The notes beneath the pieces were generated by a model, which ran no database searches, had not been told where the DNA came from, and saw only the letters and a program-made list of their open reading frames with translations. Positions 22,830 through 37,800 of a DNA stretch of 64,000 nt are shown here, piece after piece. Numbering within the stretch: the first letter of the stretch is position 1; each line of letters begins with the position of its first letter. A program made the position numbers and the translations under genes. The DNA is from Orthonyx spaldingii. Its lineage: Eukaryota > Chordata > Aves > Passeriformes > Orthonychidae. Location of the stretch: the NCBI GenBank assembly GCA_013397795.1, contig VZTJ01001437.1, forward strand, positions 148,765-212,764, written 5' to 3'.

Positions 22830-25800
22830 GTGAGATGTTTCTTCAAGGCTGATTTTCATATAGTTTTATATACTATTTCTCTGATGAATAATGGTGTGGG
22901 TGTATAAAACAAGGTACTGCCAGAACAGACATGTGAAGGTAGCACTAGAGGAAGCTTGACACTGTCACAAGTTATCTGACAGTTACCAGCTCTCAGTGAC
23001 TTGCATTAAAAAGCTGCCAAGCAAATAGTCAAGGAGTGAAAGCCAAATTATTGTTACAGATCAGTAATCAATAGGAGACAGAAAATGTAGAGGTGAGATA
23101 CTCCATGTTATTTATAATGGCAGAAAGTTTCTAGTTAGGTACAATAACATTGCAAATTGGATTAGCCCCCTAGTCTAAAATTGACACTACTTTGAAAGGA
23201 ACATGTAAATTGCTCATGTTCTTCTAAAGCTGTGCTGAAGACCTCACAGGTAATTCAGCAGAAATTTTCATACACTGTGCAATTATCAAAAAATGTAAAT
23301 TGAATCTTAACATAAATAAGCAGTGTAATAGCAGAGAAAACATCAATGTGTAAACGCTGACAAGACTAAGAATGGCCCTGATTTGCAACATCTCCATCTC
23401 TAAAAAGTATTTTTGTGATTAATGGGTGCTGAGAAAAGAGTGAGACTGCTAGCCAACACAGTGGGAAAAATGAGATTGAAAAGCCCAAGATTTTTGACCA
23501 TGGAATGGAGATAAACACTAAACAGTAAGTGATATGGGAAGTGTTAGAAGGATAGAAGAATATCTAAATCAATTTAGAAAGTAGAATATCTGGTCTCCCA
23601 AATATCTACCTAAGATATTTGGGAGACCAGGAATTTCTATTCCTGTAGTTCATATAGTTCATAATTAAACCCAAGGAATATTTGTTGAGAAGTGGGAAAT
23701 TTAGAATCTGTACAAAAAATTACTTCTTACAAAATGTTAAATGTATTTTTGAGTTTTGTCACCATTTTTGAGAGTAAAAGTTTAGCAAAATTAGGTAGAG
23801 GGACTGGATGTGGCTAACAATAACTAATGGGTAACATAACACAGGAGTAACATGACACATTTCAGGACTTTAGCTTACTGCATAGAAGTAATCTGCAATT
23901 CTTTTACTTTCCTCAGAGGTGTTCTTTGCTGTCAGCTGTCAGAGAAGTTGCCAGACAAGCTTTTGTTCTGAAATGAAGTTTCAACTTGCTGGGTTTTTTT
24001 TAAATTACTATTTTTTTTGTAGTCCATTTTATTCGTCCACTTTGCTTTTTAATCTAAATTATTTAAAAAGATTCTTGATGTCAAATTCTGATGAATAAAA
24101 AATCTTATGAATATGATACAGAAGATTGTCTTCTAGTTAATAAACTGGTAGCTTCATTACTCTTTTTAGTTTCTAAATTTGGGCTTAACTCGTTAGTTAA
24201 GACACAAGTAGATCTGTCACCTGTTAGTGTTTTCTAAACTAGATGTCCCCAAGCTGTGGTCCCCAACACCACTTTAAGGCCAGATTTGGAGTTAGCTATT
24301 CTTCCTTGGTCAAGGAAGCTGGAAGCTGGCTGATTGTTGTGTTAAGAGTGTAAAGTTTGTCTCTGTGTTTCATTAATCTACATGCAGTGTAGTTCTTAAG
24401 CATCTTCCAGGCTTAATGCTTCCTGCTTCCTGCATAAAGGACAAATCCTTTACATGTATAAATGCTGATTCAAATGTAGGCTATATCAAGGGTAGAAAAA
24501 GGTTTTAAGAAAAAGGTCACCCTTTTTCTGTAACATTGTTTCTTGATGAAACTCAGTTAGTTTGCTTTATAATTTCCTTCAAAAAAATGATCATGTGTAG
24601 CTTTAGTTTTTCCTGCTAGCCTTTGGTGACAGTCTAATACGGAGTTATCAAACTTGGATGCAGTTGGTTGGTATGGATTGTGAAGATGGAAGTGAAAGAA
24701 GCAGGGTTGTTCTGAAAATGGATCTACAGATGAATCCATGTAGCTCGGATGGGAAAACAGGTGAAATTGAATTGAAACAGGTGCATGGAAGTTGTGATAG
24801 TGTTGATAAGCCAAGAACCTGGCCATGATGTGGGGTAGGTCCTTGTTTCTGAAGCTCACTGAATTGGCAGGGTTCTCACTATGGAGATAAGGAGAATTAG
24901 GATGAGTGGTGGTAGTGCTAAATAGGTTATACAGGGGGAGCATATGGTATTCATCTTCTCTAGCACTGATATATGATATCGTTTTGTTTTCCACTCATCA
25001 TCTTTGCTACTTCATAAAGTGACATTCTTTTTGTGTGAATTGGCAGAGAGCCAAGAGCTGCTACCATTGCTGCTAGAAATACTAAGTAAATTAAATTTGG
25101 GAACTAATGCTTTAGATGTTTGTTGTGGTGCTTTTCTGTCATTTTGAGAGAGAAGTAATGAATGATGCTAAACACTGAAGCAAAAAATGCCTGTTTCTAT
25201 TCAGGTTAGTAATTGACATAGTTTTCATATTATCACAGAGATAATTAAACACTATGTTAGCAAACAAGTTAGTGAAAAAGGACTAAGTTGAATAAGCTGA
25301 ACTGAAAGCAGCATTGTTTGATCTCATATCAGGCTTACTCATGTGAACAGTTCCTGGTGTGGTTAAAATGGATAGCTTGCTTTGCTGCTGTCAGTGCTCA
25401 GCTGAAAATACTTCTGTATTTAAACACTTCTGTGCTTAGAATCGTTACGTGTCCTGTGTTCCTACCAGCTTGTATTGCTGAAGGAGCTGCCTCATTTGAA
25501 GCATCCAAACTATGTAAATAGGTTGTGTAAGAACTGTGCAATGCCCCCTCTTTTGTAGATTTTGATCAAGAAGTGCTGCAGCAGTCATGTTATGTGGGAT
25601 CTACCATATAGAAATTTCTGCAAAAGCACTAAAATATGCTTTATGAATTTCCAAGGAGGGTAAAAAGGCAAAAAAAGGCTGTTAATGATGATGGAGGGCT
25701 TCGGGCACCTTTAGTATTGTGTAGAGTCCCTAGGGGCTCTGACAGACACACAATGATGGATTAAAATTGATCAGCTAAAGATTATACCACAGCAAGTCAT

Positions 25801-28800
25801 CTGTCAGAAGGGCTGACTGTGTATTATTGCCATCTGAATAGTCCTTGGTTTCAGCTTGCTGCAATAGGCAAGGTCAAAACCGGTGATAGCAGTGAGGGAA
25901 GCAACTCTTTCCAAGAGGATGTCTGCCTAGTAATGCTTTGGTCATTCAGTTTTATTCTACTGCAGCGTGTCTGTCAGAGCCATGACACTGCACAGGAACA
26001 TTTGGGATAGGAACAAACACAGGAAGGGGAGACGCAACCTGCTGGGGACAATAATGAGAAATATTTCAGTAGGGAGGCGGAAATCAAGTCTGAGGCAAGC
26101 AGACAAATACGTACCAGTTAGTCTCCCACAAGTAACAAAAGAGGAGCAGTGAAGGTCTAAAAATTAAATTACCTGTATGTCACCAAGTACAGAAAAGGAA
26201 GATGCTCATTAGCTTTTAGAGACAATCAGTGCTTTTCAAGTTAGCACCTTCTTCCTTTCCGTGTAGTAACCAATGGAATTTTAGTCATGGGCTTTCAGTC
26301 AGTTGATTTCAGTAGGATTAGGATCTACTAGATTACTTGAATTATATTCTCTCGTTTGAGCTGTTCAGACTGAACAATTTGGAGGCATAGCTGTTTGGCT
26401 TTTGAAAACATCCTGCAGCACATTTTTGGGCACTCCTCATTGTGGTCTGATCCAAACCCAGGATCTGTAGGAAAGGCAGTTTAGTCATCAGGGTCAGATC
26501 TGGGCTGGGTTCTGTGACCGTGGATTAACATAACATTTAGGTAACCACTTTACACAAATATAGATGGCATAGACTTTGGAAACATTGCAGCACTGCTTTT
26601 CTTACAAATGTCTCATTCTGTTTTTTTTTCAAATGTTTTCAAACCTATCTCTATTCCCCAGAAAAGTAAAATACTGTTCATCAATTCCACCTGTTCCAGT
26701 TGAATAGGTGGATTATGCTCGCTGTTTCAGGAACAGCTGATTTCTTTGCTAGTCCTTAGTTCCTCATCATAAACACTATTAATGTGAGATGATTCTTGCA
26801 TTAGGGTGTTTGTTGGTAGGTCTATTATTGTATTCAGCTAAATACAGTTCTAATGGGATACTCAAAATACATTCCTATAAACACACTCAATTTGCAACAT
26901 ATATATAATCCTGTTATTAAGAAAAGAAACACATACGACTTCAGTCTCTTTGCAGTTGGGACATGTTTCTTAATCACTTGACTTTTACCTAATAAGTAAT
27001 TAATTTTTATCTATCATACACTGAAACTTAGGTTTTAACTGTCAGTCTCCTTGTGGTCCTGTGCTTGCACTCAGAAAAAAAAAAAAAAAAGATGTTTGAG
27101 ACAGTGTAGCTAATTCATGACTGTTTTTCCTGTGAAAAAATATGAAAAACGCTATTGAAAAGCTGTTTCTTCAACTGACTTCTGCAGGGACCACATGCAA
27201 TGGTCACAAGAAGAAGAGGAGAATGCCAAGAAAAAAGCAACAGAGAACTCCCTTGTGAAAGTTCAATGGGAAGACCAAGGTAACAAATTTCTAATGATAT
27301 AAAAATTCTTATTTTAATGCTCTTTATTAAAACATTTGGAGATGCTATAGAATTCAGGAGCACTCTTTTTATTTCTGCATTCTCTTGTCTAATTTTCTTG
27401 GTTTGTTTTTGGATTTTTGCCTTTTGTTGCCTCAAAAGATCTCAAAGTGTGTTTTTCTAATACAGTTACATGAACAATTTTGCAGTTGGGTGGGAATAGG
27501 CTCTATGTAAAACAAGTACATCAGTATGGTACAGTTGTTCTGACCCCTTCTGCAGTCCTTCACAATACAACTCCTATTACACAAGGCTTTTACAGAATCA
27601 AAGGGAATGAATTTGCATTCAGCTAGGGTGCTGGGGATGAAGATTCCCATGTACAATATTCAAATGCTTTTTAGTGATTTGTGGACTATTTAGAGAGTTT
27701 GTGTTTGTACATTGCACCCTGTTTTGGTTAAGTGCCATGAAAGTTGCAGTGGTCCCAACTGGTCCCAGCTTGCTGCCTTTGCCAGGCTGAGCTGGGAGTG
27801 CTTCAGGAATCAATGTGTTCACTTTGTGTGGAAGGTGATCCAATACCTCCTGCACAGTCTGCTCTGTAAGGGATTAAGTAGTTTTGTACCTGTTTTCAGA
27901 AGGGAAATTTAATGTATTCTGGGTTTCTGAAGAGTGATAGCTCTAGGTTCAAAATGGCAAACTAAACCATAGACTAAACTCTGGGATGGTTATGAATGCT
28001 AATGCTGGAATATCAACCTGATAGTAGCATAGAGGACTGGGTTCTTAATTTGTTGTTCTGTTAGAGAGATATTCTGAAAGCAGTTACTTGGATATCCTGT
28101 GCCTCAGTTTACTGAGCATGTCGTGAATCTGTCAGATAGTGTCATTATGATCCTGTGCCTTGATGTAACTATGGCACATGTTGGAGTTTATCTGAATTAC
28201 CTGAGAGTGTGCCTTGCATTGTGTACCCTACATCACCTTGAATACTCTGGGATTTTCAACCTGCCTTTCTCTGTTACCTCTCACATTCTTTATCTACGTA
28301 CAGGACTACAATGTTTGTTTTTCAAAAAATACATCTAGTATCTTCATTTGATTAGTATAAAAAGCTGAAAAAGAGCTCATAATTGAAAAGTAAGTTGTGT
28401 GACCGTGTGGCTCATGGAACCTTTCATTCTTCATCTACAATCAATTAGAAGCTAGTTTATGCTGGTGAGAAATGGAATAATCAGGCATTTGTCTATTGCC
28501 AAGAAATACAAGAATCCAAGGACATTTCCTATGAATGCCCCTCTGTTTAGAACTTGAATAGGTGAGCATTGCTGATAGAGTTCCTTCAGAAAGCTACAGC
28601 TTCATTCTGCAAGTGGAAGTACATTTTGGCCTATTTGTGTAAACAATGAACTAGACCAAGGCTAATGAGCAGGTTATTTTGGGGCCTTGAAAAATACAGT
28701 AAGGGGAAAAAAGACAAGACAGATTTCAAAAATACTATTGTATTACTGAAGTAGCATAGTTCTGGTGAACCTTTTTAAAGCAAGAGAAGTTAAACTGAAT

Positions 28801-31800
28801 GAACTCATGGTAGTAGCTTTAGGAATTTGATTTACTTATTAGCGTGTGCAGTTTCTTCTCAGGCACACGTGCTAGCACTGGGAGATTGTGTTACAGAGAA
28901 AAATCGATTGACAAAGTAAAGTTTTTTTGTTTTGGTTTGGTTTTTGTCTTGGAAGTTTATATGGTTTTCAGTTGTGCAATTTTTACATGCTTTGGAAAAA
29001 TTGAGTGGGTAGGCTAATTAAATACACAAAATGAAACAAAAATTTGATAATGCTGCATGCATGTTATTAGACAGAGGTGCAGGAATGGGCAGTGCAACAA
29101 TGCCAAGTACAGCGCTCCTTCACTTGAACCCATGCAATTCCATGCTAATACAATTTGAAAGGCTGACTTTAGCTATTGCTTTCCTTCAATTCTGAAATCT
29201 GGAAAACTGGATGTGAGTTTAAGTACAAGGGTTCTGAGCAGACGTGTAGGAAAGTGGTGACTATAGCAAGGAGTGATAATAATTTAAGAACCTTTTGACT
29301 AGGAGGGTTTTTGGTTTTTATGCTGAAGCTGAGTAATCTACAAATGTGCAACTTAAAGTATTGAAATCTGATATATATATATATATATATATATGACCTC
29401 AATCAACTCTGAACTTATAATATGAAGCAGATCTGTACAATTGCAATTACATGGCTGGGTCTTGCCCTTTAATAATACAATTGGATGTATTAAATGTTAG
29501 TTTTAAAACAATATGCAGATTTCTAGGACAAGGCATTCTGCCACCTCCTTACCACTTCCCACTGCCTGTCTGTGCCTCTAATGATAATTCTCAGCCTTGT
29601 TTATCTCTGAAAAGCTCTAGCAATTTAGGAAATAATATGTTAAGATTTAAAGAGAGTAGTAGAAGTGCATTTACATTAAAAGAATTAATGTGTTGCTGTG
29701 AGTGAGAACAAAATAAGAAAGGCAACACATTATATGAGGTACACTTTTGCAGCAAGAGATGTCAGGGGTAGCAAGATAGGTCTGCAAATGCTTTGGAAAT
29801 AAGAGGGAAAAAACAAGAAAAGAGATTTGGTTTGGTACTTAGGAGGGATAAGGAAGGGAAAACCATCAACAAAAGAGACATTGAAAAGCTGTAATTCTTA
29901 TCTTTTTATCAGCCTTCCTTTGAAAGGGTTAGCTAGCTCCAGTCCAGTGGCTAGCACAATTAGTGCTAGTGAGAAGGAGGAAAGATTTTGTTCTTGAACT
30001 GAGAAAGAACAGGTTACAAAGTACATCCATAGAGTACATGGATGACTGGAAAAGCAAAAAAGAGAATATTTGCTTTTTTAAAAAGGGAGGTGGGAAAAAA
30101 AGAAGAGTCAGATAATTAGTTTCAGTTCCTGGAAAAATACTGAATGAGTACATCCAGAGCTTGCAGACATTGGGTTCAGAAGAACAAAGGAGATGAATAC
30201 TGGCCAACAAATATTTTTTTCAAGAATAAATCATGTAAAATCAAGCTAATTTCGTTCTTGGAGAAGGTTACAAGCCCTGAGGATAAGGGAAAAGCAGCCG
30301 ACGTGCTGAAGTTTATCCTTAGTCAGACTTCTGACTTGCTTTACTTGACATTTTCCTAAGCAAGTTAGGCAAGCGAGAGCTAATGAAACTGCTTTTGGGT
30401 GAGTGAATGCCTAGAGAGATTCTTGCAGAATGAAGGCTGTGCTGGGCAGAGGAGTGTTTTATTCTGAGTCCAGTTCTGCTTGGTATTTTCATTAGTGACC
30501 TCAGGAAACTGGAGACTTGAAGATGATGTTAAGTGAAGAGATGTTTCAGATATGGTGCAGGACAGGATTAAGGTTCAGAAAGATCTGGACAAACAGTAGA
30601 AAAAAAAAATCTGAAATATATAAATTTGCCAAAAATAAGTGCAGATTTCTTTGCTTTGGAATAATTCCTTGAAAAACACCCTAGGTTCTGGAACAATTGG
30701 CTTGGTAGTCATTTTGCAAAAGAAGATCTGAGAGTTGTGGTGAATCACTAGCTGAATCAGCAGTGTCACGCTGATTCAAAATGGCAAACTGGGAGTTATA
30801 AACAGGATTACAACCTGTAAGCCTCATAAAATACTCCTTTTGCTCTGCATTGGTAATGCCTTTGCCAGAATACAGCACCCAAAAGTAGTATATCAGTTGG
30901 AGAGACTCTAGAGAAGAAAAATTGAAATTAGCAGAAGTCTAAAAATCAAAAAAAAGAGAGGTTTAGACAATCTAGAAAAGAGATTGTTTATGGAGACATA
31001 GTAAAATACTTCAAATATGTAAATAGGTGTTGCAAAGAGAAAAGAGAGTAATCTTTGCTGTATCTTCTTGGTCCCTAGCTGGTACAAGAATTGCTGGACC
31101 TAATTGCAAGATGGAAGTTTTTTAGTTAAGCAGTGGAAAAAGTTTCTAACTGTATAGAAAATTAAGGACTGTAATATATGACTGAAAAAGTTGTATGTGA
31201 AAGGTGGTATTTTAAGAATAAGTTGGAAAGAACTTTGTGGAGAAGGGATACAAATTCCCTGACTACGTGAAATCCCTTCCAGTCCTACTCTTTGACATTC
31301 TAACACTCAGTTAGAATGTTTTGTGAATTAAAAGTTGACACGAAGGTCTGTTGTAAGACTTTGAAGTGTTTTGAAAGTGAGAAAGCCAATATGTTCCTTC
31401 TGTACAGCTGAATGGTTAAGTGTGCATTACTGTCCATTTGCTATGCAGTAGCATTTACCAGTCCAGTTCACAGAACTGGAATTTTTTTTAAGAGATGATG
31501 AAGTACCAACAAATTTGCAATTGATTACAGAACTTCATAAAGCATGAAATAATTTCAATTTACTATTTCTTAAATAATTGAAAAGATGCATTGCTTTTAT
31601 AATTTGAGACATGAACGCTTGTCTAAGAATCTTCAGATTGCTTACTTTGGTGGTGCTGTTCTATGATGTCACTACATTTTTTAAAAAATGCAATAAGCCT
31701 GTCTACCCCTTCTTAAGTGACATAAAATCTAATTAGAGCTTCATAGGAGTTATTCTGAGCACAAGTTAAGGTGAGACACGAAATCCGTGTGTTTTAATTT

Positions 31801-34800
31801 AAATGTACAATGTGTGGAACTATGGATTTTTAAACTGCATATTTGAGGTCCAAATTATATGTTGCTTTAGAGTATTTTCTAGCTAAGCTCATATTCACCA
31901 AGGTTTTGTTCTGGTATAATTTCAGATAAATATGAGAGAGAAGCCAGTAAATATTGGAATGAATTTTACAAGACCCATAAAAATAACTTTTTCAAGGATC
32001 GCAATTGGCTGTTTCTGGAGTTTCCAGAAATTCTTCCAGAAAAAAGGAGACAAGAGTTCAAAACAGAAAAAAGATCTTCAGAACACACAAAAATAAATAA
32101 TAACAACAGTTTTTCACTCAAAAATGGAGTGTTTGAAGAAGGAGAAAAATATTGGAAGAAAAATCATGAAGGTGGTTCTAGTGCTGTACAAGGATATGTA
32201 TGTAATAAAAATCAAGCAATAGCTCTTACTGACAATCCTCAAGGTAAAAACTGTGGAGAAGAACTTGGCAAGCTGGAATCCTTCCCTGGTTGTGATGCTA
32301 CTTACCGAATATTAGAGGTAATGCACTACAAATCTTCTACCCATCATATAGAGCTCCTCTTCATTGCTCAAAAATCTGATAAAGACTCTTACCAAGTACC
32401 AAGAAAGTAAAGCATTTGGAATTTGACATACGACATTCTTTCATGGCAGAAACTTTCAGAGAAACCTAGGTTATGGACTTGGTTTTCCCTTTAAAGTTTC
32501 TCCCAAATCAGAATAGGGCTAGATTGTCAGATTCCATTGTCATTGAAAGTCAGGTTTCTGATTTCCTAAGGAAAAGTGTGTGTTCAAGTGCTTTGTCTAA
32601 AAGTGCAAGTACTTGCCACATTCTTGGCACATTGGGCAAGAACGAAATTGGTGAAATTGGACAAGAATGTTGAATTTTCTTATGCAGTTTGAGAGATGGA
32701 TCATCTTGTAAGTTTAGAAAGACATTGGGGAGAAATGTGATCATATAAATGAACTGAGAACTGTGGCATGAGCTATTTATACCTTTTCTGTCCAACATAC
32801 CTTCAAGTCTAATGGGTCCTACTTGCCAAGTAATTTAAGACAAAAATAACAAAAAAAAAGTTTTATTTGTTAATTTATTTAAACTTTATCTTTCTCTTCT
32901 GATTTTAGGTTGGTTGTGGAGCTGGAAACAGTGTCTTTCCTATTTTGAAAGTTCTATGGTATGTAGTGCTGGATTTCCAAATATGAACATTGTATTCACA
33001 TCTTCATTTTCACCAAATGTTGGTGCTGGATCAGTGCTGCAGGAAGTGTTGAGTGAACCATTTTACAGCCCTAAAGTTTTTACTTGTGTCAGACCACAAA
33101 TAATGTTGATATCATCAGTATAGGATACTCCTCCTATTGCTCCACCCTGGTCTTGGAGGGGATCATATTTGCTGACAAAGTTTGTCTTCAGGTGCATTCA
33201 GGCTGATTTCTTGTAGTTAATCTCAGGCAGGTGAAATATTCTCTTGTCTTATATATCACTGTAAAGCTACCAGGTATCTCTTCAAAAGGCCAAAATCAGA
33301 GACTGTAGATAATTGGCATGTGATCTACTAGGAAGAAGTTCTATTGTTTCTGAATTGGCTGGTGTATTTGTCACATTACTTCAGGTTTTAATGTCAAGGC
33401 ACAAGTCCTGTATCACTTTACTCAATTCATTGAAACATCTTAATCCTCTTAGCTTCCAGTTTTAGAAAAATCTGTTATGACAGCTTGACCTCCCATCCGT
33501 GTAGGCAGGAAGGTTTTATTGGAAAGGCTGTATATGTATCAAGGGTTGAAATAGATTTCTTTTTATTCATGCCTTTAAGAGCTTGAGAACAACACAATTC
33601 ATTATTCTATCAATGAATTCTGATTGCTAATATCACCACTATGCAAAAATACTCCATTCTGCAGATGTGGAAACACAGCAGGAGGAATTGAGTGATGCAC
33701 CAGGGTCATACGTGAAACCTCTAAGTGTTAGCAATGCATCTTCATCCCACAGCAAATGCTTTGCTTTAGACAGCATGTAGTGAAAAGAGAGCCTGGTTTC
33801 ATAGGAAAACTTTGAAAGGAACACTATATAGGAAAAGATATCATGTGCCTGTATTGAAAAAGATGAGACAAACTTTTGTGTTTTCATTACAGGAAGCCTT
33901 AGTCATAGATTGGCATTTCTGATAATTAAGAATCTACTTGTTAGGTATTTTTCCTGGAGGTCTTTATTCTTATGTAAATCCTTTAGTCAATCACATTGGT
34001 TGATACATTGAGCAACTTCTTGTTTGTCTTGTATATGACCTAATGGAAATATCTGTTATATCTTAGCAGGCTTGGCTTTATAGAACAGTTGGTTTTACTC
34101 TGAATTTAGAAATATTAAAATTGCCATTTTGACAACTATATGCATATAAAATAATGTATTTATATGCATATAATTATATGCATGTAGAAACAAGCCAGTG
34201 CACCCTGGCTACAAAAGAAAATTTCACTTAGGTTAGTAATGTAACGTTAAAACCTCTTCCCCCTGCCTCCCTTAACATTTAAGTTAGTGCTTTTTAATAC
34301 AGTGCATCGTGAAAACACCATCCAGATCAAGCCATGTCTTTGTCTTAAGTGCACTTTTTACATAGTTCCTATTCTGCTCTAAAAAAGTGAAAAAACCCCA
34401 ACATTCTAACAAGTCTGTTAGTTTCAGGAAAGGCAATGAAATCTTGCAATTTCAATGAGGATCAATTGGGCAAACTTCGGTCCATTTCCCTGCACTTCAT
34501 GTCATCCCATTCGCTTTTACTGTTTTCACTTCCTTTCAGAATTGCCTCTTTTTTCTTTTTTTTTTTAGCATTTCATTTATTCAGTTTCTTCTCCTCTCCC
34601 TTTGTTTACTTTTCTTCCCTGATTTTGGGATTTCAATAGGAATAATTTTGGCAAGTTTTGGTCCTTTTCACTGCACCTCCTTTCATCTCAGTACATTTCG
34701 TTATAGTCACTGCATCTCCAAATTTTCTTTTTTTTTTTTTTTAATTGCATTTTATTTGATCATATCTCCTTTCCAGAGTGTTTGTTACACTTCCTTCTCT

Positions 34801-37800
34801 GACTTCAAGATTTCATTTCCTTTCCTGAAAGAAAGAAAGGACGAATACTTGCCAAAATTATTCCCATTGAAATCCCAAAATCAGGGAAGAAAGGTAAACA
34901 AAGGGAGAAAGGGAGAGGAGAAGAAATTGAAGAAATGAAATGCAAAAAAAAAAAAAAAAAGGCAATTCTGAAAGGAAGTGAAAACAATAAAAGCAAATGG
35001 GACGACATGAAGTGCAGGGAAATGGACCGAAGTTTGCCCAGTTGATCCCCATTGATATTGCATGATTTCGTTGCCTTTCCTGAAAGGAAGAATTTCCTTT
35101 GCCAAGGGGCTGACTGGGTCCAAAGTCTGGCTGCTTGTCCTCATTCATAATAAATATGTAAATTCATCAGTTCTCATGGTGGGCACAGAGCTGATAAAAC
35201 TTTGCTCAGCAACAAGCATGGAATATATTTTGGTCCAGAAGCATTCTCCTGTTGAGCCCTCAGAAGTCATTAATTTAGCTGTGCATACTGTGAGATCTTA
35301 TAGGCACTGGCAGAGTTCATTGATTCCCTTCTAAAGAAGCCATCTATCCAAAATCTCAAATATATTTTTAATTAATTAAATTGATCATGAGTTGATCATG
35401 AGGTCATCTCTCAGTAGGTTTTGAGTAGCTTTCTCAGTTTATCTTAAATGAATTTTTCAGAAATGAAAAAGTTCTCCCTAGAATTACTAGTATCTGATGA
35501 ATGGTACAAGGAAATTTGCAGCTGGCTTACTCTTGGATGGGAAGAGAAGGGAAAACAGTGCTATAGGAAATTCTTATTCATCCTAGCTAGAAAACAAAGG
35601 AGATAATGGAGGACAATAACCAGTAATGCTTAATCAAATCAAAAGAACAGCAAGGTGATAGATGAAAACCCAGACTTCTACAGAACTGGATGACTTTTGC
35701 AATCCCCTATCCCTGTGCATGTCATATTGCTAATTAAACTGCAAGCATGGGCTAATAATGCAGTGCTGCTGTAGGAAAATGTGACCTATTAATGTGCATT
35801 TATGTATTACAGCACCAGGACATTGTCATCAGTTCTGACAGCCCTCTGTGACCTTTTTTCTTTTCGTTTTTGCTTCTTCCCTGACAAGGCTATAATTCTT
35901 TTTATACTAACTGCCTGTTGGTATTCTTATGAATTTGTCTGCCCTATTGGTTCATTACAACCTATGTGGCTTTCCATGTGCTAGACATCAAGAAGGCATG
36001 CTTGATCAAACCTGTGGAGAACCCCAGAGGACCCTCTGAAGTTTCATGAACACTGATGTAGACTTTCATCTTTTACAATAGTAATTTTTTAACTGATGTT
36101 GGTTTTGTTTTCCTAGCAATACACCTGGAACCTTTCTATACTGTTGTGATTTTGCTTCAGGAGCAGTGGAGCTGGTAAAGGTAATTCATGCACTTGCTTT
36201 AGAGTACCTTACAAGCCTGTAATTCAGGAGGCTGCCAGGAAGCCATCTTCATGAAAAAGAATGTGATGGCTTTGACAACTTTTAACTGAAGTTTTCAATA
36301 TTCCAAAGAACAAAGTCATACTGTATGCAGAGAGGAATGAATACCATCAGTGAGCTTGCTTCTCAGCTTGAGTAAGATACCGGACAGAATAGGCTTTTAT
36401 ATGAGATGTTTTACAATGCAGAATAATTGAAGAAAAAATGTTTCTTGAGTCACAGTAAACGTATTAACTGCTACTGTTCTCTCTGTGCCTCTTTTCATCT
36501 TTTTCCTGACAGTCACATTCGTCCTACAATTCAGCCTGGTGTTCTGCCTTTGTTCATGATGTGTGTGATGATGCTTTACCCTATCCTTTTCCAGATGAGA
36601 TCCTGGATGTCATTCTCCTTGTCTTTGTGCTCTCTACTATTCATCCTGACAGGTAAATGAAGACTAAAGGGCAAAGCAAATGGGTTAAATCTCTTTTTTA
36701 ACTGGAGGTTTTCAATAAAGCAAAAGAAGATGATGAATCTTTGCTATTTAATAAGCTACAATATATATAAAACAAGGTGTTTTAAATGCTGTTTACCATT
36801 TTCAGGCTTCAAAAAGAAAAGCTGGTCAGACTAATTATAATTAGTGAGTCTTCAGCCTCCATCAAATTACAAGGGGTATATTGTAACTAAGTACATCTCT
36901 ATTAGAAGTGACAGATTCAAAAAATTTGCAAATTAAAAAACCAGACTGACACTCTTCTAGAAGGAAATTATTTTTAGTGATCAAAACCAAACATTCGTAA
37001 TTTAACACCTTACAATATGTTGGTATAGATTCAGATTGCTGATTTAGTCACATTCAAATGCTTACATGCAGGCCTTTTAAACTAAAATGCATCCAGAATT
37101 TTATAACTTGTTTGGATTAAGAACATCTGATCTAATTGTCATGTATGGTGTTACGTTGAGTACTGTTAGCCTTTGCTAATGCCTCTCAATGTCTAATGAA
37201 CCAAATGTCATGACTGTTAAGGTTGGCTGATTGTGAAAATGCCCTTTTTTAATGGGAAAAATGTAAAAGAGGGCATGTAAGTTAAACTTCTTGACTCTAA
37301 CTAGTTTATATGAAGGGAAATATGGGCTGTTTGTGTGATAATACATTTACTGCTTTGAGAATGTCATTAAAATGGGCTTGGAATACAGAACAGTATTTAC
37401 CTAAGTCTGAGAATTGTTTCCCTGCTACTAGTGATTAACTTCATACAGAAGAACCTTCCCTGTATAGGATATTGCTCCTTTCTGTTTATTCAGAGATGAG
37501 CATGACTCACACCAAGCCAGGGTCCAGGTTTCAAAAACAATTCAAGTGGGAGACTTCAGGTCTCTGTAACTCCAGTGATGCTGCCAGAAAGAAATTGGAC
37601 AATAGTGACTCATTGAATCTCTTTGCCTGTAGAAGCTGTAATCAGATGTTCTGTCAGAATTTCTGTGAATCTTTTCCTATTAGTCTTTTAAGAATGCTTT
37701 TGAGAGGTTTTGTGGTTGGTTTCCTGGTTTTTGGGGGTTGTTTGTTTGGTTGGTTTTTTGTTTGTTTTTGTTTTGCTTTCCTTTTTGTTGTCTGTTTGTT

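Noticed and set aside
22635..22859. Minus-strand open frame over METTL8 exon 2
   Set aside because: It is the antisense shadow of the true plus-strand presequence exon.
32129..32410. Separate 93-codon plus-strand gene
   Set aside because: This is the middle of METTL8 exon 4 read through its donor at 32318.
34436..35148. Several Phe/Ser-rich open frames on both strands
   Set aside because: They arise from the pyrimidine-rich foldback repeat and mirror each other across its arms.
36427..36660. Separate 77-codon plus-strand gene
   Set aside because: It reads METTL8 exon 7 in the wrong frame.
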